Positions 26,268-35,436 of a stretch of DNA of 64,000 nt are shown here, in pieces. How positions within the stretch are numbered: the first letter of the stretch is position 1; every line of letters begins with the position of its first letter. The notes below the pieces were generated by a model, which worked only from the letters and a program-made list of their open reading frames with translations, made no database searches and was not told the DNA's origin. Made by a program: the position numbers and the translations under genes. This DNA is from an uncultured Oscillospiraceae bacterium (GTDB lineage: Bacteria; Bacillota; Clostridia; Oscillospirales; Oscillospiraceae), in NCBI GenBank assembly GCA_947625355.1, contig CANQOA010000005.1:18713-82712 (forward strand), in the 5' to 3' direction.

Positions 26268-26998
26268 CTGCCAACACCACCAGACGCCAGGAGCTGCTGC
26301 AGGGGATGCGGGACGGCGTGCCCATCGGGCTGGGCTATTTCGCCGTATCCTTCTCTCTGGGCATCCTGGCCAAGAACGTGGGCCTGACGCCGCTGCAGGC
26401 GGCGATCATGAGCCTTTTCAACAACGCCTCCGCCGGGGAGTACATGGGCTTGACCATGATGGCCGCCGGGGCGACCCTCTGGGAGATGGCCGTGGCCACG
26501 CTCATCACCAACGCCCGGTATCTGCTCATGAGCTGCGCCATGAGCCAGCGGATGGACCCGGCCATGCCTTTCCGCCACCGGCTCTTCATGGCCTTCGACA
26601 TCACCGACGAGCTGTTCGGCATCACCATCGCCCGTCCGGGCTATCTGAGCCCCTGGTACATGTACGGCGGCATGATCCCCGCCATCCCCGGCTGGGCCAT
26701 CGGCACGGCTCTGGGCACCCTGGCGGGGAGCATCCTGCCCCTGCGGGTGGTCAGCGCCTTCAGCGTGGCCCTGTACGGTATGTTCATCGCCATCTTCATC
26801 CCCCCCGCCCGCAAGGACAAGGTCATCGCCGTGCTGGTGGTCCTGGCCTTCGCGGCCAGCTGGGGGTTCGCCTCCCTGCCGGTGGTATCGGACCTGTCCG
26901 ACGGCACCCGGACCATCATCCTGACGGTGATCCTGTCCGCCGGGGCGGCGGCCCTGTTCCCCCGGAAGGACGGCGAAGGGAAGGAGGACGGCACATGA
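26264..26998 (+). CDS. azlC: AzlC family branched-chain amino acid exporter, large subunit
   Basis: A 244-residue polytopic protein beginning with the AzlC signature GMRDGVPIGLGYFAVSFSLG and containing LMSCAMSQRM and TDELFGI. AzlC with AzlD exports branched-chain amino acids. It overlaps the previous gene and azlD by ATGA junctions, indicating a tightly coupled operon. Confidence 0.9.
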   Translation: MTANTTRRQELLQGMRDGVPIGLGYFAVSFSLGILAKNVGLTPLQAAIMSLFNNASAGEYMGLTMMAAGATLWEMAVATLITNARYLLMSCAMSQRMDPAMPFRHRLFMAFDITDELFGITIARPGYLSPWYMYGGMIPAIPGWAIGTALGTLAGSILPLRVVSAFSVALYGMFIAIFIPPARKDKVIAVLVVLAFAASWGFASLPVVSDLSDGTRTIILTVILSAGAAALFPRKDGEGKEDGT

Positions 26999-27297
26999 GG
27001 ATCTATCTCTACATCCTGGTGATGGCGGGGGTGTCCTACGCCATCCGCGCCCTGCCGCTGACAGTGTTCCGCAAGCCCATCAAGAGCCGGTTCATCCAGT
27101 CGTTCCTCTTTTACGTGCCCTACGTGACGCTGGCGGTGATGACCTTCCCGGCCATCCTGGACGCCACCCAGAGCCCCATATCCGGCGCGCTGGCCCTGGT
27201 GGTGGGCCTGGCGGCCGCCTGGTTCGGGGCGGACCTTTTCAAGACCGCCGTCGTCTGCTGCGCGGTGGTGTTCGTCCTGGAGTTTTTCGTCGTATGA
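26995..27297 (+). CDS. azlD: AzlD domain protein, small subunit of the exporter
   Basis: A 100-residue protein with about three membrane helices and the typical ISYAIRALPLTVFRKPI-like start (here GVSYAIRALPLTVFRK). It is the small partner of AzlC. The length and the ATGA overlap with azlC are normal for the family. It is the last gene of the helicase operon. Confidence 0.9.
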   Translation: MRIYLYILVMAGVSYAIRALPLTVFRKPIKSRFIQSFLFYVPYVTLAVMTFPAILDATQSPISGALALVVGLAAAWFGADLFKTAVVCCAVVFVLEFFVV

Positions 27298-27305
27298 GCG
27301 CGGAA

Positions 27306-27342
27306 GCGCCGCCACCGGCCATGCTCGGCCGGGGGCGGCGTC
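27306..27342 (+). terminator. Terminator of the azlCD operon
   Basis: A 15-bp GC-rich stem with one or two G-T pairs and an ATGCTC loop is followed by TTTCTTTCC, between convergent genes. Confidence 0.75.
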
Positions 27343-27354
27343 TTTCTTTCCGCG

Positions 27355-28335
27355 TTATTTTTTCCGCTTATGCACCAGGTGCAGGGCTGCGGAGACCGCC
27401 CCGAACAGTACTCCCGCCACCGGCCAGACGATCCAGGTGTCGTTCCACCGCCGGGTGGTAAAGCTCCAGCCCAGGTATATCGCCGTGACCGTGCACCAGT
27501 ACACGACCCAGACCGTCCGGAGCAGGGGCGACTTCTCCTCCGGGGCGTAGTCCCCCTCCTGCAGCAGCATCTGGCAGGCGTCCCAGGGGATAGACGCGGT
27601 GATGATGAGGTACACCCCCGCCGCCACCAGCACCAGCAGCGCTCCGACGCCGCAGGTGAGCAAAAACTCGTGCTCCGGGGCCGCCACGCACACCAGCAGG
27701 GGCACCGCCGATGCCACGCACAGGCTCACGCCCACCACGATCCGGCGGCTGTGGCTCTCCCGGTCCCGGTCCATGGCCTCCCGGGCCAGAGCCGTCACCC
27801 CGGGCGCGGCGGAAAACACCTCTTTCTCAAAGTATTCATATTTGCTCAGCCGCCCGCCCCAGGTCACGAACAGGGCCACCGCCGGCACCACGAAGGCGAA
27901 CAGCACCACCAGGCCCACTGCCACGGCGATCTGCTCCCGGACGGGGCGGATCGCGTGCAGCCCGCTGAGCAAAATGAGGCACACCGGCGAGAGGATGCAC
28001 AGCGCCACGCCCAGGGCGATGGGCCGGGCTGACGCCTCCTTCAGCGCCAGGAACGCCGCCGCCTCCTCCAGGGTCGCTTGCCGCATAGGCTCCCCGGCCG
28101 CCTCCGGAAGGGCGGGCTCCTCCGGCTCCGGCGACTGGAGCTCGTCCTTTAATAAATAATCGGTGCTCACGCCGAACAGCCGGCTCAGCTCCAGCAGCTT
28201 GTCCGTGGCGGGGTACGCCTGGCCCCCCTCCCACTTGGACACCGACTGGCGGCTCACGTCCAGCCGCTCCGCCAGATCGTCCTGGGTCCAGCACTCCCGC
28301 TTGCGCAGGGCGATGAGCTTTTCTCCCATGGTCAT
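27355..28335 (-). CDS. XRE family regulator with C-terminal membrane domain
   Basis: Residues 1-65 form an HTH_3 domain (TQDDLAERLDVSRQSVSKWEGGQAYP) followed by the conserved LFGVSTDYLLKDE extension. After an acidic/proline linker the rest contains about six hydrophobic segments, so the regulator is anchored in the membrane. It could sense an envelope signal and release or reposition the DNA-binding domain. AAAGGAGGT lies 8 bases before the ATG. The N-terminal half is closely similar to that of the next gene upstream (28464-29342), suggesting tandem duplication. Confidence 0.85.
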   Translation of the reverse strand: MTMGEKLIALRKRECWTQDDLAERLDVSRQSVSKWEGGQAYPATDKLLELSRLFGVSTDYLLKDELQSPEPEEPALPEAAGEPMRQATLEEAAAFLALKEASARPIALGVALCILSPVCLILLSGLHAIRPVREQIAVAVGLVVLFAFVVPAVALFVTWGGRLSKYEYFEKEVFSAAPGVTALAREAMDRDRESHSRRIVVGVSLCVASAVPLLVCVAAPEHEFLLTCGVGALLVLVAAGVYLIITASIPWDACQMLLQEGDYAPEEKSPLLRTVWVVYWCTVTAIYLGWSFTTRRWNDTWIVWPVAGVLFGAVSAALHLVHKRKK

Positions 28336-28364
28336 CGCTTGTGACCTCCTTTCTTACTGGCAAC

Positions 28365-28393
28365 AGCATACCCATTTTTCCCGTTGCAGGCAA
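28365..28393 (-). promoter_or_regulatory. Possible promoter of the 27355-28335 regulator
   Basis: TTGCCT and TATGCT are 17 bases apart on the minus strand, 30 bases before the start codon. The boxes are imperfect. Confidence 0.45.
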
Positions 28394-28430
28394 GAAAGAA
28401 AACTTGAAAATCCCGCGCCCTGTGGTTGCG

Positions 28431-28464
28431 AAAGCCCCGGAAATGCCCATTTCCGGGGCTTTTT
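28431..28464 (-). terminator. Terminator after the second XRE regulator
   Basis: A 15-bp stem (AAAGCCCCGGAAATG with its complement) lies immediately after the stop codon of the 28464-29342 gene. Confidence 0.8.
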
Positions 28465-29342
28465 CAGTCATGGTGGTCCTCGTCATGCTCCTGCGCGTGG
28501 TGCTCCACCCAGTGTTCGCCGTCCAGGCGGATGTCGCAGCTCTCCAGGTACAGCAGCGTGCCGCTACCGTGCTCGTCGCAGTGCTCGTAGTCCCGGACCG
28601 CGCGCACGTCGATGAAGCCCTCCCCGCTGAAGGTCCGCAGGGTCCCGTGGAAATCCCCGCTCGTCAGGCTCTCGCCGTTGCTGGTGAGGACGTCCGTGAA
28701 TACGCGGATGCGCTGGCCGTCCAGATACCAATGATGGTCCTCGTCGCAGGTGAGCCCGTAGGGCGCGTACTCCGCGGCCATGGCCGCCAGCGCCGCATCG
28801 TCGAAGCCGCCGGAGGTGACCGACTCGCCCTCGTAGACGTACTCCGTCATGCCGTCCTCTACGGCATTCGAGCCGGACACCGTCGTCTGCTCCACGGGCG
28901 TGTCCCAGATCCGGGATACCTGTACGGGGCCGCTGTAGGGCTCGACGATATAGAGCAACACGCTCGCCACCACGGGGATGACCACGAACACCACCAGGCA
29001 GGCCGCCAGCACCCAGGGCCATATCCGCCGCCGGGGCTTTTGCGCCGCCGGGGGCGCCTCCGGTCCGGGCCCCGGCTCCGCCTCGGGCTGGGGTGGCTCC
29101 TCGGGCGGCGGGGGAGGCGGCGCGTCGGCGCTTTCCGGGCCGGGGACCTCGTCCTTTAATAAATAGTCCGTCGTGACGGCGAACAGCTCGCTCATTTTGA
29201 TGATCTTGTCCAGCTCGGGCACCGCCTGGGCCATCTCCCACTTGGATACCGACTGGCGGCTCACGTCCAGCCGGTCGGCCAGGTCGATCTGGCTCCAGCC
29301 CTGCTTTTTCCGCAGCTCCATGATCTTGTCTGCCAAAGGCAT
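28464..29342 (-). CDS. XRE family regulator with one membrane helix and an extracellular domain
   Basis: The start at 29342 (MPLADKIMELRKKQGWSQ) is preferred because AAGGAGGG lies just upstream; a longer frame runs through the promoter. Residues 1-65 are an HTH_3 domain nearly matching that of the neighbouring regulator (DRLDVSRQSVSKWEMAQ). A proline/glutamate-rich linker (70-110) leads to a single membrane helix (about 115-140). The remaining 150 residues face outward and end in a His/Asp/Glu-rich tail, which could bind metal. It looks like a one-component transmembrane sensor; the ligand is unknown. Confidence 0.83.
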   Translation of the reverse strand: MPLADKIMELRKKQGWSQIDLADRLDVSRQSVSKWEMAQAVPELDKIIKMSELFAVTTDYLLKDEVPGPESADAPPPPPPEEPPQPEAEPGPGPEAPPAAQKPRRRIWPWVLAACLVVFVVIPVVASVLLYIVEPYSGPVQVSRIWDTPVEQTTVSGSNAVEDGMTEYVYEGESVTSGGFDDAALAAMAAEYAPYGLTCDEDHHWYLDGQRIRVFTDVLTSNGESLTSGDFHGTLRTFSGEGFIDVRAVRDYEHCDEHGSGTLLYLESCDIRLDGEHWVEHHAQEHDEDHHD

Positions 29343-29387
29343 GGGGGAAACCCTCCTTATCATTTTTAGGCGATCACCTTGGCCCTC

Positions 29388-29416
29388 AGTATACCGGCCG
29401 CCGCCCAAAACGGCAA
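29388..29416 (-). promoter_or_regulatory. Promoter of the 28464-29342 regulator
   Basis: TTGCCG and TATACT are 17 bases apart on the minus strand, 46 bases before the start. Confidence 0.6.
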
Positions 29417-29454
29417 CCAATCCGGCTGGGAAATGTGTCAACTGACAGTTGCAT

Positions 29455-29482
29455 GGCCCGGTTTTCCTGAGAAAACCGGGCC
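29455..29482 (-). terminator. Terminator of the polA-upp operon
   Basis: A perfect 12-bp stem (GGCCCGGTTTTC with GAAAACCGGGCC) and CTGA loop lie 20 bases after the upp stop; there is no clear T run. Confidence 0.7.
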
Positions 29483-29502
29483 TCTATAACTCATTTTTTG
29501 AT

Positions 29503-30132
29503 TTACTTGGTGCCGAAGATCCGGTCGCCGGCGTCGCCCAGACCGGGGACGATGTAGCCATGGTTGTTCAGATGGTCGTCCAGCGCGGCCACATAGATAT
29601 CCACGTCCGGATGGGCCTTCTGCATGGCGGCCACGCCCTCGGGCGCGCCGATGATGCACATGAGCTTGATGTGCTTGACGCCGGTCTCCTTGATGAAGGT
29701 GGCGGCCGCCACGGCGCTGCCGCCGGTGGCCAGCATCGGGTCCACGATGATCACGTCCCGCTCGGCGATGTCGGGGGGCATCTTGAAATAGTACTTCACC
29801 GGCTCCAGGGTCTTGGGGTCCCGAAACAGGCCGATGTGGCCCACCTTGGCGTTGGGGATCATGTCCACCATGCCGTCCACCATGCCCAGGCCGGCCCGAA
29901 GGATGGGCACGATGGCCAGCTTCTTGCCGGCGATGCGGTGGCAGGTGGCCTCGGCCACGGGCGTCTGGACCTTGACCTCCTCCAGGGGCAGGTCGCGGGT
30001 GGCCTCGTAGCACATGAGCTTGGCGATCTCGCTGATCAACTCCCGGAACTCCTTCACGCTGGTGTTCTCATCCCGGAGGATGGACAGCTTGTGCTGGATG
30101 AGGGGATGGGTGAAAACCATGACGTTGCTCAT
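29503..30132 (-). CDS. upp: Uracil phosphoribosyltransferase
   Basis: The 209-residue protein has the canonical length and motifs: [19 protein letters not shown] at the start, [14 protein letters not shown], the PRPP-binding [14 protein letters not shown] and the C-terminal [18 protein letters not shown]. It converts uracil plus PRPP to UMP in salvage. It is the last gene of the polA-rimI-tsaDEB-upp run, 15 bases after tsaB. Confidence 0.96.
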   Translation of the reverse strand: MSNVMVFTHPLIQHKLSILRDENTSVKEFRELISEIAKLMCYEATRDLPLEEVKVQTPVAEATCHRIAGKKLAIVPILRAGLGMVDGMVDMIPNAKVGHIGLFRDPKTLEPVKYYFKMPPDIAERDVIIVDPMLATGGSAVAAATFIKETGVKHIKLMCIIGAPEGVAAMQKAHPDVDIYVAALDDHLNNHGYIVPGLGDAGDRIFGTK

Positions 30133-30147
30133 ATCAGTTTCTCCTTT

Positions 30148-30852
30148 TCAGGTAATTGATTCCTTTTCCATGCGGGCCAGCCGCTCCCGCTCGGCCTGGC
30201 TCAGGCGCAGATACACCGGCAGCAGCTCCCCGGCGGGAACGGCGTCCTTTCCCATGGCGGCCAGACCCACGCCCCGGGCGTTTTGCACCCGCAGCGGCTC
30301 CGGCGCCGTGAACAGCGTCACCAGGGACCGGTCCATGGCATTATAGCACAGCTCCGCCCCGTCGCCAAGCAGGATCCAGGGCTCCTGGCGGGCCACCAGC
30401 TCGTTTTCCAGCTCCGGCACCGAGATGGCCCGGTCCGGCGTCAGACGCACGGGCTTGCCGCCCTCCACGGTGAACAGGGCGTTATAGACCTGGTCCCGGC
30501 GGGCGTCCATGCAGCAGCACAGCATCTGCCCGTCCAGCACCGGTCCGCCCCAGGCCATGGCCTCCAGGGTGGACACCCCCACCGCCGGGATGTCCAGGGC
30601 CCAGCACAGGCCCTTGGCCTCCGCCAGGCCGATGCGCAGGCCCGTGAAGGAGCCGGGGCCGCGGCTCACCGCCACCCGGTCCAGCGCGCTCAGCGGCCGG
30701 TCCAGCTGCCGCATCAGGCCCTCCGCCATGGGCAGCAGGGTCCGGCTGTGGGTGAGGCCGGCGTTCTGGATGGCGAAGGCCAGCATCCTTTCGTCCTCGA
30801 ATACCGCCGCCGAGGCGGCCTTGGCGGAGCTCTCCAGCGCCAGTGTCAGCAT
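30148..30852 (-). CDS. tsaB: tRNA threonylcarbamoyladenosine biosynthesis protein TsaB
   Basis: A 234-residue ASKHA-fold protein starting LTLALESSAKAASAAVFED and containing the VSRGPGSFTGLRIGLAEAKGL motif diagnostic of TsaB. It forms the t6A-synthesising complex with TsaD and TsaE, which are encoded immediately upstream. The start overlaps the tsaE stop by 7 bases. Confidence 0.94.
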   Translation of the reverse strand: MLTLALESSAKAASAAVFEDERMLAFAIQNAGLTHSRTLLPMAEGLMRQLDRPLSALDRVAVSRGPGSFTGLRIGLAEAKGLCWALDIPAVGVSTLEAMAWGGPVLDGQMLCCCMDARRDQVYNALFTVEGGKPVRLTPDRAISVPELENELVARQEPWILLGDGAELCYNAMDRSLVTLFTAPEPLRVQNARGVGLAAMGKDAVPAGELLPVYLRLSQAERERLARMEKESIT

Positions 30853-31277
30853 AGCTTGGTCCCTCCCCCGATGGTGATGCGGCGCTCGTTCTCGCCGGTC
30901 TTTTCAAAGCGGACCTCGATCTCGTCCCCGTCGAAGGCGCCGGGCACGTTCTCGCTCCATTCCACGGCGCACACGCCGCCCCGGCCCAGATAATCCTCCC
31001 AGCCGATGTCGTAGAGCTCGTCCGCGCTCCCCAGGCGGTACATGTCGAAGTGGAACAGCGGCCGCTCGCCCAGGTACTCGTTGACAATGGTGAAGGTGGG
31101 GCTGTTGACCAGGCAGTCGAGCCCCATGCCCCGGGCCATGCCCCGGACGAAGGCGGTTTTGCCGCAGCCCAGCTCCCCGTACAGAGCCACCACCGCGCCC
31201 GCGGGCAGGTCTCTGGCGAATTCGGCCCCCAGGGCCTCCGTTTCCGATTCAGAATGGGTGATGTATGTCATCGTCAC
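30846..31277 (-). CDS. tsaE: tRNA threonylcarbamoyladenosine biosynthesis ATPase TsaE
   Basis: A 143-residue P-loop protein: ALYGELGCGKTAFVRGMARGMG (Walker A), VNSPTFTIVNEYLG and FHFDMYRLGSADELYDIGWEDYL (partly quoted: FHFDMYRLGSADEL). These are the fixed motifs of the family. It supplies the ATPase cycle for the TsaB-TsaD complex. It overlaps both neighbours by a few bases. Confidence 0.94.
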   Translation of the reverse strand: MTMTYITHSESETEALGAEFARDLPAGAVVALYGELGCGKTAFVRGMARGMGLDCLVNSPTFTIVNEYLGERPLFHFDMYRLGSADELYDIGWEDYLGRGGVCAVEWSENVPGAFDGDEIEVRFEKTGENERRITIGGGTKLC

Positions 31278-32278
31278 AGCTCCATCGTCGCGTAGGCGTT
31301 CAGGTCGGAGCCGGCCGTGTGCCCCGCCAGATATTCATAATACCCCTGGGCGCCGATCATGGCGGCGTTGTCGCCGCACAGGCGCAGCGGCGGCACGAAA
31401 AGGGTCTTTCCCGCCTTTTGGCAGGCGGCCTCGAAATCCGCCCGGATGCGGGAATTGGCCGCCACGCCGCCGGCCACGGCGATGTTCTCATAGCCCAGCC
31501 GCGCCGCCGCGTCCATGGTGCGGCCCACCAGCATCTCGCTCACCGCCCGGCAAAGGCTGGCGGCCAGACCGGGCTTGTCCAGCGGCTCGCCGGTCTGCTC
31601 GGCGTGGTGGGCCAGGTTCACCACCGCCGTTTTCAGGCCGGAGAAGCTCATGTCGTAGGGGCTGCCGCCGTTCACGGTGGGCCGGGGCAGATCATAGGCC
31701 CGGTCGTCCCCCCGCTTGGAGAGGTCGTCGATGGGCTTGCCGCCGGGGTAACCCAGACCCAGCACACGGGCGGATTTGTCGAAGCACTCGCCGGCGGCGT
31801 CGTCCCTGGTCTGGCCCAGGATGGACATGTCCGTATAGCCCCGCACATCCACCAGCATGGTGTTGCCCCCGGAGATGGCCAGGCACACGAAGGGCGGCTC
31901 CAGCTCCGGATAGGCCAGGTAATTGGCGGCGATATGGCCCCGGACGTGGTGCACTGGGATCAGGGGCACGCCCAGGGCCAGGGCCGCGCTCTTGGCGAAG
32001 TTGACGCCCACCAGCACCGCGCCGATGAGGCCGGGAGCATAGGTGCAGGCCACCGCGTCGATATCCCGCCGGGTGACGCCCGCTTTTTCCAGCGCCCGGT
32101 CCGCCAGCAGGGAAATGACCTCCAGATGGCTGCGGGCGGCGATCTCCGGCACCACCCCGCCGTAGATCTCGTGCAGGGCCACCTGGGAGAAGATCTCGTC
32201 GGCCAGCACCCGCCGGCCGTCCTCCACCACCGCCACGGCGGTCTCGTCGCAGGAGGATTCGAAAGACAGTATCAGCAT
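31274..32278 (-). CDS. tsaD: tRNA N6-adenosine threonylcarbamoyltransferase TsaD
   Basis: The 334-residue protein begins ILSFESSCDETAVAVVEDG, with the iron-binding HVRGH motif near residue 110, AISGGNTMLV and VAGGVAANSRIR. It transfers the threonylcarbamoyl group to A37 of ANN-decoding tRNAs. It lies between rimI (2 bases apart) and tsaE (4-base overlap). Confidence 0.96.
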   Translation of the reverse strand: MLILSFESSCDETAVAVVEDGRRVLADEIFSQVALHEIYGGVVPEIAARSHLEVISLLADRALEKAGVTRRDIDAVACTYAPGLIGAVLVGVNFAKSAALALGVPLIPVHHVRGHIAANYLAYPELEPPFVCLAISGGNTMLVDVRGYTDMSILGQTRDDAAGECFDKSARVLGLGYPGGKPIDDLSKRGDDRAYDLPRPTVNGGSPYDMSFSGLKTAVVNLAHHAEQTGEPLDKPGLAASLCRAVSEMLVGRTMDAAARLGYENIAVAGGVAANSRIRADFEAACQKAGKTLFVPPLRLCGDNAAMIGAQGYYEYLAGHTAGSDLNAYATMEL

Positions 32279-32280
32279 AT

Positions 32281-32721
32281 TTACAGCACCAGCGTCATCA
32301 AAATGGCGTCCTCTCTGGGTTTTTCATAGTAATTGGTCCGGCGGCCCACCGGGACGAAGCCGTGTTTGGCATAGAGCGCGGCGGCGGGCCCGTTGGACGC
32401 GCGCACCTCCAGGGTGATGAAGCGCAGCTCCATGGCCCGGGCTCGGGCCTCCACCGCGGTGAGCAGCGCGTCGGCGATCCCCTGCCGCCGGCGGTCCGGG
32501 GCCACGGCGATGTTGTCCAGGCTCCCCTCGTCCAGCACCGACGAGAGCACCGCGTAGCCGGCCAGCGCCCCGTCCTCAACGGCCGCCAGCAGCCCGTCCG
32601 TCCGCTGGACATTGGCAAAAAACCGCTCCGGCCAGGGCTCCGCCGGGAAGCATACCCTCTCCAGCGCCGCGATGGCGGGGATATCTTCGGTTGTGGCCTT
32701 CCGGACGATCATGTTCTCCAT
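32281..32721 (-). CDS. rimI: GNAT N-acetyltransferase, RimI-like
   Basis: The start MENMIVRKATTEDIP at 32721 is chosen because the longer frame runs back into polA; MIVRK at 32712 is an alternative. The acetyl-CoA-binding motif VAPDRRRQGIADAL is clear, and the C-terminal YAKHGFVPVGRRTNYYEKP resembles RimI of the tsa operons. It probably acetylates a ribosomal protein N-terminus, or another protein. Located 20 bases after polA and 2 before tsaD. Confidence 0.87.
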   Translation of the reverse strand: MENMIVRKATTEDIPAIAALERVCFPAEPWPERFFANVQRTDGLLAAVEDGALAGYAVLSSVLDEGSLDNIAVAPDRRRQGIADALLTAVEARARAMELRFITLEVRASNGPAAALYAKHGFVPVGRRTNYYEKPREDAILMTLVL

Positions 32722-32741
32722 TGCCTCGCAGTCGATCGACT

Positions 32742-35300
32742 CTAGTGTGCGTCCGCCCAGCTGCGGCCCATGCCGGCGTCGGCGGTGAGGGGGACGGAAT
32801 AGGCCACGGTGTGCTCCATCTCCTCGGTCAGTATGGCGGCCGCCCGCTCCCCCATGGCCGCCGGACACTCCACGATCAGCTCGTCGTGGACCTGCAGCAG
32901 CAGCTTTGCCTCGGGCAGCTCCCGCTCCAGCCGGTCATGGACCCGGATCATGGCCAGCTTGATGACGTCCGCCGCCGTGCCCTGGATGGGCATGTTCCGG
33001 GCCACCCGCTCGCCGAAGGAGCGCAGGTTGAAGTTGGAGGCGTGCAGCTCCGGCAGAGCCCGCCGCCGGCCGAACAGGGTGGACACATAGCCCCGCTCCT
33101 TCGCCTGGGCGATGGTGCTCTCCATATACTCGCGCACGCCGTGGTATTTTTCGAGATAGGTGTCGATATAGAGCTTGGCCTCCGCCTGGCTGACGCCGAT
33201 GTCCTGGCTCAGGGAGAAGGCGGAGATGCCGTATACGATGCCGAAGTTGACGGCCTTGGCCCGGCTGCGCATCTCATGGGTCACGTTCTCCAGAGGCAGG
33301 CCGAACACCTGGCTGGCGGTGACGGCGTGGATGTCCTCGCCGGAGAGGAAGGCCGCGCGCATGGTCTCGTCGCCGGAGATGTGGGCCAGCAGCCGCAGCT
33401 CGATCTGGCTGTAATCCGCGTCCACCAGCACATTACCGGGCCCGGCCACGAACATGCGCCGGATGCCGGCGCCCAGCTTGCGCCGGACGGGGATGTTCTG
33501 CAGGTTGGGGTCCCGGGAGGACAGCCGCCCCGTGTCGGTGACGGTCATCTGGAAGGTGGTGTGGATGCGGCCGTCGGGGCCGATGGCCTTTTGCAGACCG
33601 TCGGTATAGGTGCTCTTGAGCTTGCTCAGCTCCCGAAATTCCAGCACCTGGTCCACGATGGGGTGCTTGTCCCGGAGCCGGTCCAGCACGTCCGCGTTGG
33701 TGCTCCAGCCGGTGCGGGTCTTTTTCCCGGCGGGCAGCCCCAGCCGGTCGAAGAGCACCTCGCCCAGCTGCTTGGGGGAGTTGATGTTGAACTGGCCCCC
33801 GGCCTGGGCCCAGATGTCCTCCTGCAGGGCGGCGATGCCGTCGGTCAGCTCCTGGCCGAAATCGTAGAGGGCCTTGCGGTCCACCAGAAAGCCCGCCCGC
33901 TCCATATCCGCCAGCACGGCGCACAGAGGCAGCTCGATGTCGTAATAGAGCTCATGCATGCCCAGCTCGTCCAGTTTTCCCGGCAGCACGCCGTACAGCG
34001 CGAAAACGGCCTCCGCCCCGTCCAGCTCCCGGCCCAGATACCGCTGGCTCAGCCGGGGCAGGCTGTAGTCGGAGGCGATGGCGTCCAGCAGGTATCCCGC
34101 CAGGGCCGTGTCAAAAATGAACCCCTCGGTGGGGAGCCCCTCCGCCAGGAGCAGGCCCATCAGGTCCTTGACGTTGTGGCCCAGCTTTTTCACCTCCGGG
34201 GCGAACAGGGCCCGCAGCAGGCGGGTATAGTCCTCCCCGCCGTCGGTCCAGGAGGCGTCATAGACCGCTTTGCCGTCGCAGAGGGACAGGCTGTCCAGCC
34301 CCTCCGGCGCCAGCACGGCGACAGGCCCCGTCCCCTGCAGGGCGGCCAGGGCCGCCGCCGCGCCGGTGACATGGGGCAGGGCCGGGACGGCGCTCTCCGC
34401 GGGGGCGTCGTCCTCCGGGACCAGGCCCCAGCGCTCGATGAACCGGCCGAAGCCCAGCCGGCGGCACAGCCCGTACAGCGCCGGGGTGGGCCGGAGGGTC
34501 CATAGGGCCTCCGCCGGCTCGAACGGGATGGGGGCGTCCCGGCGGATGGTGGCCAAGGTATAGCTGAGGCGGGCGCTGTCCGCACCGGCCTCCAGCTTAG
34601 TCCGCTGGCCGGCCTTGACGGCGGGGTCCGGGAGATTGGCGTAAACCCCCTCCAGGCTGCCGAACCGGTGCAGCAGGTCCAGGGCCGTCTTTTCGCCGAT
34701 GCCTGGCACGCCGGGGATGTTGTCGGAGCTGTCGCCCATCAGGGCCTTCAGGTCCACCATCCCCAGCGGCTCCAGGCCGTACTCCTCCCGGAAACGGGCG
34801 GGGTCATATTCCACCGTCTCCGTCTGGCCCAGGCGGGTCTTGATATGGATGACGTGGGTGCCGTCGGTGATGAGCTGGAAGGCGTCCTTGTCGCCGGTGA
34901 CCAGCCGGCAGGCCCAGCCCGCCGCCTCGCAGCGGGCGGCGATGGTGCCCAGCAGGTCGTCCGCCTCCCAGCCGGCCAGCTCATACCGGCGGATGCCCAT
35001 GGCGTCCAGCAGCTCCTTCAAAAGCGGGATCTGTACCCGCAGCTCCTCCGGCATGGGCTTTCGGGTGGCCTTGTAGGCGTCGCTCATCTCATGGCGGAAG
35101 GTGGGCGCGTGCACGTCGAAGGTCACGCACAGCGCCTCCGGCTTCTCCTGGTCCAGCAGCCGCTGGAGGATGGCGATGAAGCCGTAGACGCCGTTGGTAG
35201 GGGTCCCGTCCGGGGCGTTCAGCATCCGGATGCCGAAAAACGCCCGGTTGACGATGGAGTTCCCATCCAGGACCATGATCTTTTTCCCAGTGTCGCCCAT
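32742..35300 (-). CDS. polA: DNA polymerase I
   Basis: 852 residues in three parts. The N-terminal 5'-3' exonuclease (about 1-290) includes VTFDVHAPTFRHE, YELAGWEADD and ALMGDSSDNIPGVPGIGEKTA. A middle region (300-480) corresponds to the proofreading domain but lacks a clear DxE site, as in many Gram-positives. The polymerase domain shows DYSQIELRLLAHIS (motif A), RSRAKAVNFGIVYG (motif B) and VHDELIVE (motif C). It fills gaps and removes primers. It heads the polA-rimI-tsaD-tsaE-tsaB-upp run. Confidence 0.96.
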   Translation of the reverse strand: MGDTGKKIMVLDGNSIVNRAFFGIRMLNAPDGTPTNGVYGFIAILQRLLDQEKPEALCVTFDVHAPTFRHEMSDAYKATRKPMPEELRVQIPLLKELLDAMGIRRYELAGWEADDLLGTIAARCEAAGWACRLVTGDKDAFQLITDGTHVIHIKTRLGQTETVEYDPARFREEYGLEPLGMVDLKALMGDSSDNIPGVPGIGEKTALDLLHRFGSLEGVYANLPDPAVKAGQRTKLEAGADSARLSYTLATIRRDAPIPFEPAEALWTLRPTPALYGLCRRLGFGRFIERWGLVPEDDAPAESAVPALPHVTGAAAALAALQGTGPVAVLAPEGLDSLSLCDGKAVYDASWTDGGEDYTRLLRALFAPEVKKLGHNVKDLMGLLLAEGLPTEGFIFDTALAGYLLDAIASDYSLPRLSQRYLGRELDGAEAVFALYGVLPGKLDELGMHELYYDIELPLCAVLADMERAGFLVDRKALYDFGQELTDGIAALQEDIWAQAGGQFNINSPKQLGEVLFDRLGLPAGKKTRTGWSTNADVLDRLRDKHPIVDQVLEFRELSKLKSTYTDGLQKAIGPDGRIHTTFQMTVTDTGRLSSRDPNLQNIPVRRKLGAGIRRMFVAGPGNVLVDADYSQIELRLLAHISGDETMRAAFLSGEDIHAVTASQVFGLPLENVTHEMRSRAKAVNFGIVYGISAFSLSQDIGVSQAEAKLYIDTYLEKYHGVREYMESTIAQAKERGYVSTLFGRRRALPELHASNFNLRSFGERVARNMPIQGTAADVIKLAMIRVHDRLERELPEAKLLLQVHDELIVECPAAMGERAAAILTEEMEHTVAYSVPLTADAGMGRSWADAH

Positions 35301-35393
35301 GAGAGTTGCCCTTTCCTATCGTGTTCCTCAAAATCATATCATGTTTTCGCCAAAAAAGAAACACAAAATCCGTCCGCCGGGACCGGCGGGCGC

Positions 35394-35423
35394 AAAAAAC
35401 GGCTCCCGGTCATCCGGGAGCCG
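35394..35423 (-). terminator. Terminator after the thioesterase gene
   Basis: A 10-bp perfect stem (CGGCTCCCGG with CCGGGAGCCG) and TCAT loop is followed on the minus strand by TTTTTT. A second GC stem (35374-35389) lies next to it. Confidence 0.88.
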
Positions 35424-35436
35424 AAGAGATCTTCGC

